Below, one piece after another: positions 1 to 9,255 of a stretch of 64,000 bases of DNA. This stretch comes from Heyndrickxia sp050281185 (GTDB taxonomy: Bacteria > Bacillota > Bacilli > Bacillales > Bacillaceae_C), in NCBI RefSeq assembly GCF_050281185.1, contig NZ_JBNNWS010000020.1, positions 1 through 64,000 of the forward strand, read 5' to 3'. The notes beneath the pieces were generated by a model, which was not told where the DNA came from, did no database searches, and saw only the letters and a program-made list of their open reading frames with translations. Positions within the stretch are counted from its first letter, which is position 1; the number at the start of each line of letters is the position of its first letter. A program made the position numbers and the translations under genes.

Positions 1-178
1 AGAACCTAAATATAACTAAATAATATAAAACCTTCCAAAGTTAGACTAACGGAGGGTTATTTGGCATGCACATTTTAGTATAGCATGAACTATTTTAAAG
101 TTTTTAATGAAATATATTGACAAACTATTAGCTGGTTTAGCTTAAGTACATTTCTTCACAATAGAATCGAACTGTGCA

Positions 179-426
179 TTAAAATTCTGAACTGACTATT
201 TCAATTCCACATTTCTTGCATCGAATTGATACAATGTTTTCTTCGTTTTCGCCGATTCCGTCACCATTAACAACTGCTATATCCCCAGATTCTTTTGAAA
301 AATAATTTCCTAATTCTCCAAGACATCCGCATTCTGAGCAAGTAATAGTAAAACTAATTTTTCCCTCTTTGCGTCTAAAATCCCTGTTATGATTGCACTT
401 AAAGCTGATGTAACAAACGATTTCAT
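179..426 (-). pseudogene. small zinc-ribbon-like protein, apparently frameshifted
   Basis: An ATG at 426 follows a strong GGAGG site (436-440), but its frame closes after 38 codons. Another frame over the same bases reads a convincing small protein down to the TAA at 179-181. That frame has two Cys pairs (CSEC and later CKKC), an acidic middle and a C-terminal SSEF, which is zinc-ribbon-like. It has no start codon of its own near the ribosome-binding site. This suggests a one-base shift close to the start codon. The function is unknown. Alternatively the 38-codon ORF is a genuine small peptide, which is less likely. Confidence 0.35.
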
Positions 427-515
427 CACTTCACCCCTCCGTCGTTTTGCTTCAAATACGCATTATACGTTTTTCTTCTTCAACTGCCCCTTTACTTCAA
501 TAAGAAATGCCCTTA

Positions 516-603
516 TTAGTTAAGTAATCCTTGATCTTTCCATTGTTCAAAATACTTTTTGTAACCCATTTCTAAAGCAGTCATAGTGAAATGATTATCT
601 TCT
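516..603 (-). pseudogene. C-terminal gene fragment, family not recognised
   Basis: An open stretch reading QEDNHFTMTALEMGYKKYFE and ending EQWKDQGLLN-stop looks protein-like, but a stop lies just upstream in frame. It resembles the tail of a larger gene whose 5' part is gone. It sits next to one of the small intergenic repeats (about 480-515). No function can be given. Confidence 0.2.
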
Positions 604-702
604 TGTCAAGAATGACAGTTTAGCGTTAATAATTTCATACCTTCCACCATTTGGCTTCACCTAATTTTCCTAATGTCCTCCAAATCATTTTAATTTTCCA
701 CT

Positions 703-1512
703 TTAGTAATTATTGTCCTGTATGGATAGTATCTGAATGATTGTTTTCATAACAGCATCTTCTTCATTTGAACGGGTAATAAAATTTGCAGCATCTTTTA
801 ATTCTTGAACTGCATTTCGAACTGCAAAGCTATACGTAGCGCGAGCCATGAGTTCTAAATCATTGTAACCATCTCCGAATGCCATTGTTTCTTCCGGGGT
901 AATATTCAATAAACGTTGCAAGTGTGCAACTGTAGTTCCTTTATGAACATTCGCATTCGCTATATCAATCCATGCTGCTTCAGAAGCCACAATGTAAGCC
1001 GACTCAAAAAACAGAGATAGTTTTTCCTTGGTCTCCATACATCTGAACAATGGGTCGTGAATCGTGATTTTAACAAAATCATCTGTTATTTCATTAAAAT
1101 CAGGGACTTGTATTACTTGAGCATAGGACGTTCTGACAATAGCCGCTTCTTCTTTAGGTATGTTTTCTTTTATAACTGCACCGTTTCTTGTACATGCAAT
1201 AATGGTATGTTCCAAACTTATTTCCTCAAGTAAACGGATAATTTCCAATCCTAATTTATTACTTAGTAGAGATTCATAAACAAATACTCCGTTATGCTTG
1301 ATTCGAGTTGCGCTATCACCTAAAATCCACAAATCATCTGCATCATCACCAAATAACTCTTCTACACGTTCACATTGTTTGCCGGTAACTGGAGCAAATA
1401 CAACGCCTTTTTCTTTCATAATCTTTTTTACATCCTTGTAATGTTCCCTATTAAAATCACCGTTATTGTTCAAGAATGTTCCGTCCATATCAGTTAACAC
1501 TAATTTAATCAT
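703..1512 (-). CDS. Cof-type HAD-superfamily phosphatase
   Basis: This 269-residue protein opens with the HAD nucleophile motif DMDGT (Asp8/Asp10). The C-terminal metal-binding motif GDGYNDLEL follows near residue 215, with a Lys-rich stretch between. This order and the length of about 270 residues match Cof-type (class IIB) phosphatases, soluble cytoplasmic enzymes that dephosphorylate sugar phosphates or nucleotide-like substrates. The substrate cannot be read from the sequence. The start is ATG at 1512 with a GGGGGAAA ribosome site. The gene looks intact and monocistronic, since the neighbours are far away. Confidence 0.85.
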   Translation of the reverse strand: MIKLVLTDMDGTFLNNNGDFNREHYKDVKKIMKEKGVVFAPVTGKQCERVEELFGDDADDLWILGDSATRIKHNGVFVYESLLSNKLGLEIIRLLEEISLEHTIIACTRNGAVIKENIPKEEAAIVRTSYAQVIQVPDFNEITDDFVKITIHDPLFRCMETKEKLSLFFESAYIVASEAAWIDIANANVHKGTTVAHLQRLLNITPEETMAFGDGYNDLELMARATYSFAVRNAVQELKDAANFITRSNEEDAVMKTIIQILSIQDNNY

Positions 1513-1884
1513 ACGATTTCCCCCAATTGGATAAGAAGTTCATAGTACGTTAACGACTAATAGTGACTCTAAATCTATTCAATAAAGTGTAAATAAATTA
1601 AGAGCTCCTAGTTTTCTATTACAACTTTTTGGTAAGTGTTATATGAATGTCACACTGGTATCGTGATAAACAAAGCATAATGCACTCCTAAAGTAAAAAT
1701 TCTAATAGAATTATCTATCTTAAGCAGTTCCATGTATTACTTTGCTATTCGTAAAAACGAGAAAAAGAAATAAAAATTAAGAGCAGCACTTGTCGAAGTG
1801 GTACATTTTTACCTTTTATCCAGTAAAACCATATAATTTTGAGCTGGATATCTAGAAAGCACAACTTAGGATTTCGAACTATAC

Positions 1885-3120
1885 CTAGTAATTAGATACA
1901 TCCGATTCAGTTTTCGAACTATTTTGCTTCCCAATGGGCTTCACCGCTTGGGAAAGAAATCCAGCGATAGTTACAGCGATGAGCACGACACTAAGTGCTC
2001 GCAGCAATCCGACCGATTCGCCGATAATCCCCAAAAAAGGAGGACCTACAAGGAATGCAAGATAACCAACCGTAGATACTGCGCTTACCCTTGCTGCTAC
2101 TCCATGTGGATCGTCTCCTGCAGCGGATAGCCCCACCGGAAAGCCAAATGCCCCGCCAATTCCCCAGAACAAAATCCCGACAGTTGCGACTGCGTAACTC
2201 TGTCCCAATATAACTATAAGCAGCCCTACAATCGCAAAAAGCGCTGATGCCCGCAAAACGACAACTCTACCAAAACGATTGAGCAATATGCCGCCTACTG
2301 CACGGGTAAAAGTCATTGCACCGACAAATAGTCCAAAAGCGAATGAACCCATTGCTGGCGAAACGTTATAGCCGTCCACCATAACTAGCGGTAACCAGTC
2401 GTTTGCAGAGCCTTCCACAAAGGCCATTCCAAGCACGATGATACCAATTAGAACGGTGCGCCTTTCTTTCCATACGAACGTGCGCTCCCTAGCGCTCATT
2501 GGCGGCTTAATTGAATCACTGCTAGTTTCCTTCCCTGTGCCTGCGGGTACAAGCCGGTATAAAAATATAACTGACAGCACAATAAGCGCCACGGTAATCA
2601 CCATGTGGATCGGGACCGAGATACCAGCCTTAACCGCAGCTGCTCCAGTCATTGCTCCAAACAGCGTACCCATGCTGAACGCGGCATGAAAACCGGTTAA
2701 AAGCGATTTTTGAGCAGCCCTCTCAACCGCGGTTCCCTCCACGTTCATCGCCACATCACATACTCCATTCCCGAAGCCAAAGACAGCTAATCCCAAAAAC
2801 ACCGTGATGCCATTAGTCAACCATGTTCCGCCAACACCTACAATTACAAGTCCAAACGAACTGACCGCAAGCCCAGCTACCATTACAAAGCGACCACCCT
2901 TATTCGCAATAAGATGACTTGCACTCGTCAAGCCGATTATGGATCCTACTGACAATCCAAAAATAATCCACCCCATCTGTGCCGTTGTAGCCCCGAGAGC
3001 ATCCCGAATAGTTGGCGTACGCGATACCCATGATGCTATAGCAAACCCAGGCAGTGCAAAAATGAAATAAATGGCGATACACCATAATTGAATTTGACGA
3101 CTGTTTAATGAATGGTTCAT
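1885..3120 (-). CDS. MFS transporter (YbjJ-like)
   Basis: A polytopic membrane protein of about 411 residues with roughly twelve hydrophobic segments and the MFS loop signature GGRF after the second helix. The N-terminal WVSRTPTIRDALGAT stretch and the later AVGGILLNRFG repeat are typical of the YbjJ/FucP-like branch of the major facilitator family. An upstream extension is open, but the ATG at 3120 has a G-rich ribosome site just before it and leads straight into the first membrane helix, so I chose it. The substrate is unknown. The C-terminal tail is hydrophilic. The gene stands alone. Confidence 0.8.
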   Translation of the reverse strand: MNHSLNSRQIQLWCIAIYFIFALPGFAIASWVSRTPTIRDALGATTAQMGWIIFGLSVGSIIGLTSASHLIANKGGRFVMVAGLAVSSFGLVIVGVGGTWLTNGITVFLGLAVFGFGNGVCDVAMNVEGTAVERAAQKSLLTGFHAAFSMGTLFGAMTGAAAVKAGISVPIHMVITVALIVLSVIFLYRLVPAGTGKETSSDSIKPPMSARERTFVWKERRTVLIGIIVLGMAFVEGSANDWLPLVMVDGYNVSPAMGSFAFGLFVGAMTFTRAVGGILLNRFGRVVVLRASALFAIVGLLIVILGQSYAVATVGILFWGIGGAFGFPVGLSAAGDDPHGVAARVSAVSTVGYLAFLVGPPFLGIIGESVGLLRALSVVLIAVTIAGFLSQAVKPIGKQNSSKTESDVSNY

Positions 3121-3480
3121 ACTTGTCCCCCCAAAACTAATGGCTGTTTCATATTTGTGCTTCTTAAAAATGCTATGCCCCAATCCGCCACTATCAACAA
3201 TATTTGGCAGATTCTCTTTCTGAAAAACAAAGCACTACTATTTCGGATCTGTGGAAGCTCAATATTGATTAGTTCCAATCAACCTTTTGCCTGGTTAAGT
3301 TTTACTAATACAATTCTGAGCAGTCTTATTGCATTTTTTCTGTCTACTGATAATACTAGGTGGTCAGGTTTTTACTTTTCTCCTACTACATTTTTTCCTT
3401 TTCAGTTTTCATTGAACTATCGACTATCATAAAGTTTTGAAACGTTTACCTTACCTATTCTGTATATACAAGGTTAAAAG

Positions 3481-3735
3481 TTACAATTTGTCCATAAGAT
3501 AATCTGCCAATACCTCAATTGCATATCTTTCGTGCAATCCAATTACTATTAACGTAATCTCCTGTCCTTCTTCAACGTTTAAATTAAAAATTTCTATTAT
3601 ATCGAGCTCGGCTGAAATTCCATTTTTAATGATGGTGATTTCACTGTTAAATGAGGAACCAATTTCAACCAATTTAACAGAGTTTTCAGCCTGAAGACCT
3701 CTTGATTGTTGAACTACAACATTTCTAATTAACAT
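3481..3735 (-). CDS. HPr-like protein lacking both phosphorylation sites
   Basis: An 84-residue protein that aligns over its whole length with PTS phosphocarrier HPr. The N-terminal strand, the GLxAxx helix start, the conserved AELDI/EEGQEIT region and the C-terminal helix are all in register. At the catalytic position it has Gln15 (GLQAEN instead of GIHARP), and residue 46, the regulatory Ser of HPr/Crh, is Ile. It therefore cannot be phosphorylated by enzyme I at His15 or by HPrK at Ser46. I chose the ATG at 3735 because it has a GCGGAGGAAAG ribosome site; a longer upstream frame has no support. It might be a structural regulator or a decaying paralogue. Confidence 0.65.
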   Translation of the reverse strand: MLIRNVVVQQSRGLQAENSVKLVEIGSSFNSEITIIKNGISAELDIIEIFNLNVEEGQEITLIVIGLHERYAIEVLADYLMDKL

Positions 3736-3980
3736 CTTTCTTCCTCCGCACTTTATTTTAATAAACTGCTTTTTGACCTCTGCTACGTTAATAGTTTTAA
3801 AACTACTCATCAGTTCTTTACAGTTTTTTTGCAAGTGGAAGAGTGAAAGAGTTTAGGTACCTTTATTCAAAAATTCAACAATATATCATTATTTCATTCA
3901 AAATTTTTAAATTTCTTATATAAACCATCCTTTTCCACGCTACCTTACAGAACTTTTTATTCAAAAAATGGTTATGACAA

Positions 3981-4608
3981 CTATCGTTTTGTCTTCATCA
4001 CAGTTCTGTTTTTATAGAAACCATAGGCGGTCAAATTCATATCATTGTCGACTGTAACTTCAAGTTCATACTTCTCCCTCAACTGTGCTTCCAGTGGAAC
4101 GTTTCGCAACTCGGCAATGTCGCACACATTAATAACTCCTTGGTGAACAAAACCGGGAATTCCGATGCCAAGCGCTTTGATATCCGGATAATTCAAGACT
4201 AAAGCCTCAACGAAACGGTCGATAGTAAAACCGTCAGCTAGGGGCACCTCTTGAAATTCCTCTTCCACGGTCTCCCATATTAAATTCGCCACCACATAGG
4301 TAAGAGAATGTTGGCCGCCTACAGAACTGACTGACATAGAGACAAGCAATATGGGCAAAATTTGCATTGTATACATAACGCCTTGCGTGCCCTCCGCTGT
4401 TGGGCTTTTCCAATTCTGACTCAATGATCTTACCGGTCTCTATAAATTCATTAAGAATATTTCCACAAGTTCCCATATTGAGACCTGTTGCTCTCGCAAT
4501 CATGGATTTCGTTCCCTGCTCCTTCATTTTTAACGCCTGTTTAATGAGCTCTTGATTGATTTTCTTCAAGCAAATCGAATTATTGGTGATTTGACTAATA
4601 ATGAACAC
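3981..4608 (-). pseudogene. ROK-family regulator/kinase, frameshifted and truncated
   Basis: The 5' part encodes a winged-helix domain typical of ROK repressors (INQELIKQALK, then SMIARATGLN). It shifts frame around 4330-4340 into sequence matching the start of the ROK sugar-kinase fold (LGIGIPGFVHQG, then VDNDMNLTAYG). The frame then ends in a stop at 3981, well before the usual zinc motif and second half of the roughly 300-390-residue family. So it is broken by at least one frameshift and lacks about half the protein. The probable old start is the GTG near 4608. It may have controlled a lost sugar locus. Confidence 0.7.
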
Positions 4609-4861
4609 CTCATTTACAAGAATTATTAAACACAAATATAGAATAAACCCAACCGATTGTTCAAGTTCATCCATCAAGAATCCCGACAAGTATTATCTAT
4701 TGAGGTAAAGGGAATGATTTCTCTCTAAACTATCATTATAATTAGACCGGGCGGGATTTCTAGCTTTGTCAAATCAGGGAGTAATTGTCCATAAAACAAC
4801 AGTATCACTTCCTCCCTGAGCTATTTAATTTACTAATAAAAGTATATCGCCCTCAGATTAA

Positions 4862-4890
4862 TTGATACAATTCAATTTCGGACGTATACT
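4862..4890 (+). promoter_or_regulatory. sigma-A promoter of the AraC-type gene
   Basis: TTGATA, a 17-base spacer and TATACT lie 31 bases before the start codon of the AraC-family gene. Both hexamers are near consensus. Confidence 0.6.
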
Positions 4891-4920
4891 ATAACAAAAA
4901 CGACCGATAGGAGACGAACG

Positions 4921-5820
4921 ATGGGATTACAAAAATGTGGATTGAATTTGAACAGTGCAGGTAAAGAACTTCAGCCACACGGAACTTTTGAATTCCCCTG
5001 CGCTGGGTATTCTGAACGATTTATAGAAGAATCAAAAGATATTATACCGTGGCATTGGCATGAAGAAATCGAATTTATATATATAAAAGATGGAGCATTG
5101 AAACTGCATATACCGGGGAAATCATTTCACTTAGAAAAGGGGGATTGTATTGCTTTAAATTCCAACATTCCCCATGTTGCAATGACTGCCTCCTATTGTG
5201 AATTGCAGTCTCTGGTTTTCAGCCCAATACTTATCACAGGAAACAAGGATTCTGTATTTGCAAAAAAATTTATCCTGCCACTTATATCTTGCACTTCATT
5301 TGATGGCTATTTATTAAGTACAGACAATAACGAAAAAGCGACAAATCATTTTAGGAGTGCTTTTGAAGCGTTAGCTCAAAATGCTTCTGGCTTTGAATTC
5401 ATTGTCAGAGAAAAGTTATCCAATATTTGTTTTTTTCTGTACCGGCAATTTGAACAGGAACTTGCGACGGGAGATATGGGCCTTAATCAGGATAATCTCC
5501 GTATCAGGAAGATGCTTGATTACATTCACAATAACTTTTCAGACAATTTAACTTTGGCTGATATTGCAAAAGTGGCTGATATTGGAGAAAGAGAGTGTTT
5601 ACGCTGTTTTCAAAGGACCATACAACTCTCTCCCATTCAATATTTATTGAAACATAGAATTATGCAAGGAGCAGATTTTCTTTTAAAAAATCCTGCTAAC
5701 AGCATTTCGGAAATTTCAAGTTTATGTGGGCTTGACAGTCCAAGTAATTTCTCAAAAATGTTCAAACGTTTTTATAACTGTACCCCACGGGAATACAGAA
5801 ACCTACATATGATGAAGTGA
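4921..5820 (+). CDS. AraC-family transcriptional regulator with cupin sensor
   Basis: A 299-residue protein. The N-terminal half is a cupin with the metal/ligand-type motif WHWHEEIEF and a later LEKGDCIALN turn, as in sugar-sensing AraC regulators. The C-terminal ~100 residues hold two helix-turn-helix units (LTLADIAKVADI and ISEISSLCGL), ending in the family signature FSKMFKRFYNCTPREYR. The ATG at 4921 is preceded by AGGAGACG. A good promoter lies upstream. The target is not evident: the adjacent ROK gene is dead and an IS relic starts directly downstream, so its regulon may have been lost or lie elsewhere. Confidence 0.85.
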   Translation: MGLQKCGLNLNSAGKELQPHGTFEFPCAGYSERFIEESKDIIPWHWHEEIEFIYIKDGALKLHIPGKSFHLEKGDCIALNSNIPHVAMTASYCELQSLVFSPILITGNKDSVFAKKFILPLISCTSFDGYLLSTDNNEKATNHFRSAFEALAQNASGFEFIVREKLSNICFFLYRQFEQELATGDMGLNQDNLRIRKMLDYIHNNFSDNLTLADIAKVADIGERECLRCFQRTIQLSPIQYLLKHRIMQGADFLLKNPANSISEISSLCGLDSPSNFSKMFKRFYNCTPREYRNLHMMK

Positions 5821-5874
5821 ATTCGATTGCGATTGCCCCTTTAGCACAATCGATCCGAGAAGGAAAAGTGTCCA

Positions 5875-6940
5875 ACTAATAGAAAGAATTTCGGATAAAC
5901 ATCTTGTTGTTGGTGTAGATATTGCACAACAGTTTCATGTTGCTCGCGCTGTGAATTATCGTGGAATAGTTGTTGGTGATCCTCTCTCCTTCGAGAACAA
6001 TAAAAACGGTTTCGCTAGATTATTAGAATGGATTAATAGCTTAAAAAGTTCCAAAGGGTACACTACTGAAATTGTTGGTATGGAACCAACCGGACACTAC
6101 TGGTTAAGCCTATCTAAATGGCTATACGATCAAAATATTGATGTAGTAACCGTAAACCCTCATCTTGTGAAAAAAAATAAGGAGAATCGTGATAACACTC
6201 AATCCAAAAGCGACAAAAAAGATGCATTAGTAATTGCAGATATGGTCAAAAATGGATATTACTCCTTCATCCGACCTACTTCTGAGTCCTTCGAAAAGCT
6301 TCGGGTACTCATGGCTAACCGAGATGTAGTAGTTAAGCGTCTAGTTAGCTCTATTAACCAATTAAATCGTTGGGTAGATATTGTCTTTCCTGAGCTTCGA
6401 CAAGTATTTAAGGATATAAAGGGAAAAGGTGCGATCGCAACCCTTCGGTTATTCCCTACACCAAATGAATTAAGTTCAATAACACCCCAGGATATCGTTA
6501 AAGGTTGGAAAACAGTGATGAAGAGACACTCTGGGCTCAAAAAAGCACAAGCCCAAATTGACTTTGCTACAAACTCTGTAGGTTCTAAACAAGCACACGA
6601 AGCCCATAAGCTCCATTTAGAACATTTACTTGAAGAGTTGATTTAGCTACAACTCAACTTGAAAGAGTAGAACAAGAAGTCACTAGCATACTTAAACAAA
6701 TTACATTTGCGAAAAAAATACTTGCCATCGAGGGTATCAGCGAAATTTCACTGGCTGGTATTCTAGGAGAAGCTGGCGATTTAAGTGGATTCGCACATGG
6801 GAATTCTCTGTTGAGACATGCGGGATTACATCTAGCAGAAGCTAGCTCAGGTAAATGGAAAGGGCAAATAATCCTCTCTAAACGTGGAAGATCTCGACTA
6901 AGGCGCTACTGCTACTTGTACTTGGCAACAGTTACACCAT
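5875..6940 (+). pseudogene. IS110-family transposase remnant
   Basis: The reading frame contains the N-terminal DEDD-type motif (VVGVDIAQQFHVARA), then MEPTGHYWLSL and the region VNPHLVKKNKENRDN typical of IS110 transposases. A stop occurs at 6644-6646. The rest (ATTQLERVEQEVTSILKQI, then IEGISEISLAGILGEAGD and LLRHAGL) continues in another frame up to about 6935. No proper start codon precedes the DEDD motif, and the C-terminal end of the protein is missing. It is therefore inactive. Its right edge is fused to the interior of a minus-strand gene (next entry), which looks like an insertion or deletion junction. Confidence 0.8.
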
Positions 6941-7100
6941 TGTTTTCCAACGCTCGTCTTGCAGGAGCTGAAAGCAATGCAAGAAAACCCTTTTCAGGTT
7001 TCCGCTCCTGCTCACAAATCGGACATGTTGAGCAATCGCTACTTTTATAATATTTATGCCCTTTGTCACAAATCCTTAAATTTTTATTAGAAGTTGTCAT
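6925..7100 (-). pseudogene. zinc-ribbon / RNAP-alpha-CTD-like protein, 3' end lost at the IS110 relic
   Basis: The first ~57 codons read a zinc-ribbon (CDKGH, then CSTCPIC) followed by EKGFLALLSAPARRALENNG. I recognise this as the start of the helix-hairpin-helix domain found in small RNAP-alpha-CTD-like Bacillus proteins. Immediately after ENNGVTV the sequence becomes IS110 DNA and the frame stops. The HhH remainder is not visible on the far side of the IS relic, so the element's arrival was accompanied by a deletion. The ATG at 7100 has a plausible upstream AGGAGAC. Confidence 0.55.
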
Positions 7101-7258
7101 GTTATAATGTCTCCTTGTTTATTAAATATTTTTAAGAATGTGTGTGATTTACTTTTTGAAGATACACTACCTGTTAGTATTATTTTTAAATAAATTCTAC
7201 CATTTCTTCTTTAGCTCCTGCCCCTTTAGTTGCAGAAGTCCAAATCAAAATGAGATTT

Positions 7259-7317
7259 TTCAAACAACTTTATTATGTTTTAAACGACTTTATTGTAAAT
7301 TAAACAACTTTATTATC
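7259..7317. repeat. three imperfect tandem ~20-bp units
   Basis: Three consecutive units carry the shared core AAACRACTTTATT, about 19-20 bases apart, in an A+T-rich gap between two broken genes (7101-7381). Nothing else is obvious in that gap. The origin is unknown; it could be simple slippage. Confidence 0.45.
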
Positions 7318-7381
7318 TCTGACACTAGCCCCGTAGGACCTATTTTTACAGTTTTATATTACGGTTCGAACCCTTTCTTGC

Positions 7382-8139
7382 TTACATAAATTTGATTTTC
7401 GGGAAAAACTTCTAAGAATCTCTTATAAACCTCTTGGACCGCTTGAGGTCCATGCCATTCTTCTAAATCAAGATCGGCATACTTTTTTTTCAATTCCTAG
7501 TTTTTTTGTCCGTTTTCCTCCACTGCCGTCGCCCATATATTAGTCATCAATACAAATCCGATCAACAAATGATTTCAATTTGTGAGGAAAATTCTCACCA
7601 CTTGGCAGTATGGGTGCTATCGCAACCTGGGTCGGAATATTTGCGTCCGCTAATTTTTGCAAGGCTTTAAAGCGTGCCTGAATAGGAGGTGCCCCCGGAG
7701 TGAACTGTTTGCGCATCGTTTCCGAATCCGTCTCAATCGTCATACTTACCCTGACTTTTTCTTTTAGTAGCTGAAGCAAATCAATTTCTCTACATACAAG
7801 GGGGCTTCTCGTATGCACTAACAAGAAATCAGGAGGATCTTCAACCATAACCTCTAGTAATGAACGCGTTACTTTTTCCTTATGCTCTACAGGCTGATAT
7901 GGATCTGTGCTTGAAGACATAAAAATAGTCACTTCTCCTTTTGCTTTGGCACTGCGAAGCTCCTTGCTAAACAGAATACCTGCACCGTTTTTAACATCAA
8001 CCCAGTTCCCCCATTCCCCTTCTCTAAAGAGGGAAATAGGCATTTGCCTTACATAACTGTAGGAACACCCAAATGAGCAGCCTGTATATGGATTAAGAGA
8101 ATGAGTGTAACCGGAAAGAAAGCCTGTCCCTTTATTCAA
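7382..8139 (-). pseudogene. SPL-family radical-SAM protein, decayed
   Basis: The sequence matches the spore-photoproduct-lyase-like radical-SAM family (GFLSGYTHSLNPYTGC, SSSTDPYQPVEHKEKVTRSL, RVSMTIET). Three lesions are visible. The cluster motif CxxxCxYC reads C21-SFG-C25-SY-S28, so the third Fe-S cysteine is a serine. An in-frame TAA replaces a Tyr codon in the CIDDYYMGD region (7540-7542). An A8 run at about 7481-7488 shifts the frame before the tail KYADLDLEEWHGPQ. The 5' end is also short, because a stop lies 6 codons before the TTG at 8139. Enzymatic activity is very unlikely. Confidence 0.8.
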
Positions 8140-8167
8140 GATCGTTTTTGGGTTTTAATAAAACAAT

Positions 8168-8280
8168 TCACTTTTCATCCCTAAGCTCCTCCTCCATGTA
8201 TGATACAAAAGCATCCATCACCGCTTTAAAGTATAAAATGCCACCAAAATTAAACGTTTGTAAAACAACTATTTGTCCGA
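8168..8280 (-). pseudogene. C-terminal fragment of a small protein
   Basis: A frame overlapping the end of the GNAT gene reads NFGGILYFKAVMDAFVSYME, then an acidic tail and a stop at 8168. It has a coding-like amphipathic pattern but no start codon of its own. It may be the remains of a short gene that preceded the SPL-like gene. The family is not recognised. Confidence 0.25.
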
Positions 8281-9030
8281 GTACACTTTATAACATTCAT
8301 ATTTGTAACCAAGATATTGATAGTTTTGCTTTTGATACATTTCTCTCGGTGTATCTTCTCCATCTGCCACCAAGATCACGGTTTGATTAGGATATTGATC
8401 CATCACGTATCTTTGCAGCCTCGAACCAATCCCCTTTCTCTGAAATGTTTCTAAAACAGTTAACTGGTCAATTTCTGCTGTACTCTCTGAGATAATGATA
8501 TCGACAGATCCAGCAGGAATCCCTTTATAAATAGCAAGAACTTGTATGATATTATCATCATTAAAATTACGTTTATGTAAATCCACCTTTTGATTGGCGA
8601 ATTCTTCACCAAACTCTAAATCTATTTCGTACTGAAGTTTCAAGAATGTGTCAAAATTTTCATTATTCACTGGGATAATTTTTATATCTGGATCGTTCTT
8701 AACCGTAGGAAATTGATGAGGCTCTATCATATACAACTCACTAAATCCATACTGATAATCATTTTGGTTAAAATAATTCATTAATTCCTCAGTAGGTTTT
8801 TGATTTTCAGGAAAATAAAATTTCACATGCTTTTGACCACGTTTCTTATGATAGTCTCGTAAATATACAGCTGATGCTAGGAATTCCTCTAAAGATGGCA
8901 TTCTTTTGAAGTCTAAAAAATTACTATCATATCTTATTAACATTTCCGGATAATGATAGTGTTTATAGAAATCGTTTTCATATTCAATATGTCCAAGGGT
9001 ATAAATATTTTCAAAAGTTATTGTTTCCAT
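8269..9030 (-). CDS. GNAT-family N-acetyltransferase (two-domain)
   Basis: This protein has 253 residues. The C-terminal half carries the GNAT acetyl-CoA signature TVLETFQRKGIGSRLQRYV (R/Q-x-x-G-x-G/A pattern), preceded by the strand AEIDQLTV. The N-terminal ~115 residues form a separate domain rich in Tyr/Phe/His with FKRMPSLEEF, as in Bacillus two-domain GNATs. It transfers an acetyl group from acetyl-CoA to an unknown small molecule or protein. The ATG at 9030 lies downstream of a GGTGAG-type site. The gene looks intact. Confidence 0.75.
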   Translation of the reverse strand: METITFENIYTLGHIEYENDFYKHYHYPEMLIRYDSNFLDFKRMPSLEEFLASAVYLRDYHKKRGQKHVKFYFPENQKPTEELMNYFNQNDYQYGFSELYMIEPHQFPTVKNDPDIKIIPVNNENFDTFLKLQYEIDLEFGEEFANQKVDLHKRNFNDDNIIQVLAIYKGIPAGSVDIIISESTAEIDQLTVLETFQRKGIGSRLQRYVMDQYPNQTVILVADGEDTPREMYQKQNYQYLGYKYECYKVYSDK

Positions 9031-9151
9031 CCGTTCTCACCTCAATTAAAAGTTGACTATCAATTTATATATCTACATTATAATAGAAAAAATCCATTAG
9101 TTATGTATAAAAATGGTTTTGTTATTGATTGTTGATTTTAAAATTCAACCA

Positions 9152-9191
9152 GGGTATGTGTGAAAATAAAACTAGATGATCACACATACCC
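9152..9191. repeat. perfect 11-bp inverted repeat (hairpin)
   Basis: GGGTATGTGTG and CACACATACCC flank an 18-base loop. The hairpin sits between the GNAT start and the tldE terminator. It has no T-run on either side, so it may be a protein-binding palindrome or RNA structure rather than a terminator. Confidence 0.5.
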
Positions 9192-9205
9192 GTTAAAATA
9201 CAATT

Positions 9206-9241
9206 AAAAAGATCGAACCTTTCATCCGGCACGATCTTTTT
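9206..9241 (-). terminator. intrinsic terminator after tldE
   Basis: Ten-base stem AAAAAGATCG/CGATCTTTTT with a 16-base loop. The T-rich arm gives the U-tract on the minus transcript. It closes the tldD-tldE operon. Confidence 0.75.
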
Positions 9242-9255
9242 AACATATAAACCTA

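Noticed and set aside
3112..3432. Plus-strand frame between the MFS and HPr-like genes
   Set aside because: Low-complexity, no ribosome site, and overlaps the MFS 5' region; judged a chance frame.
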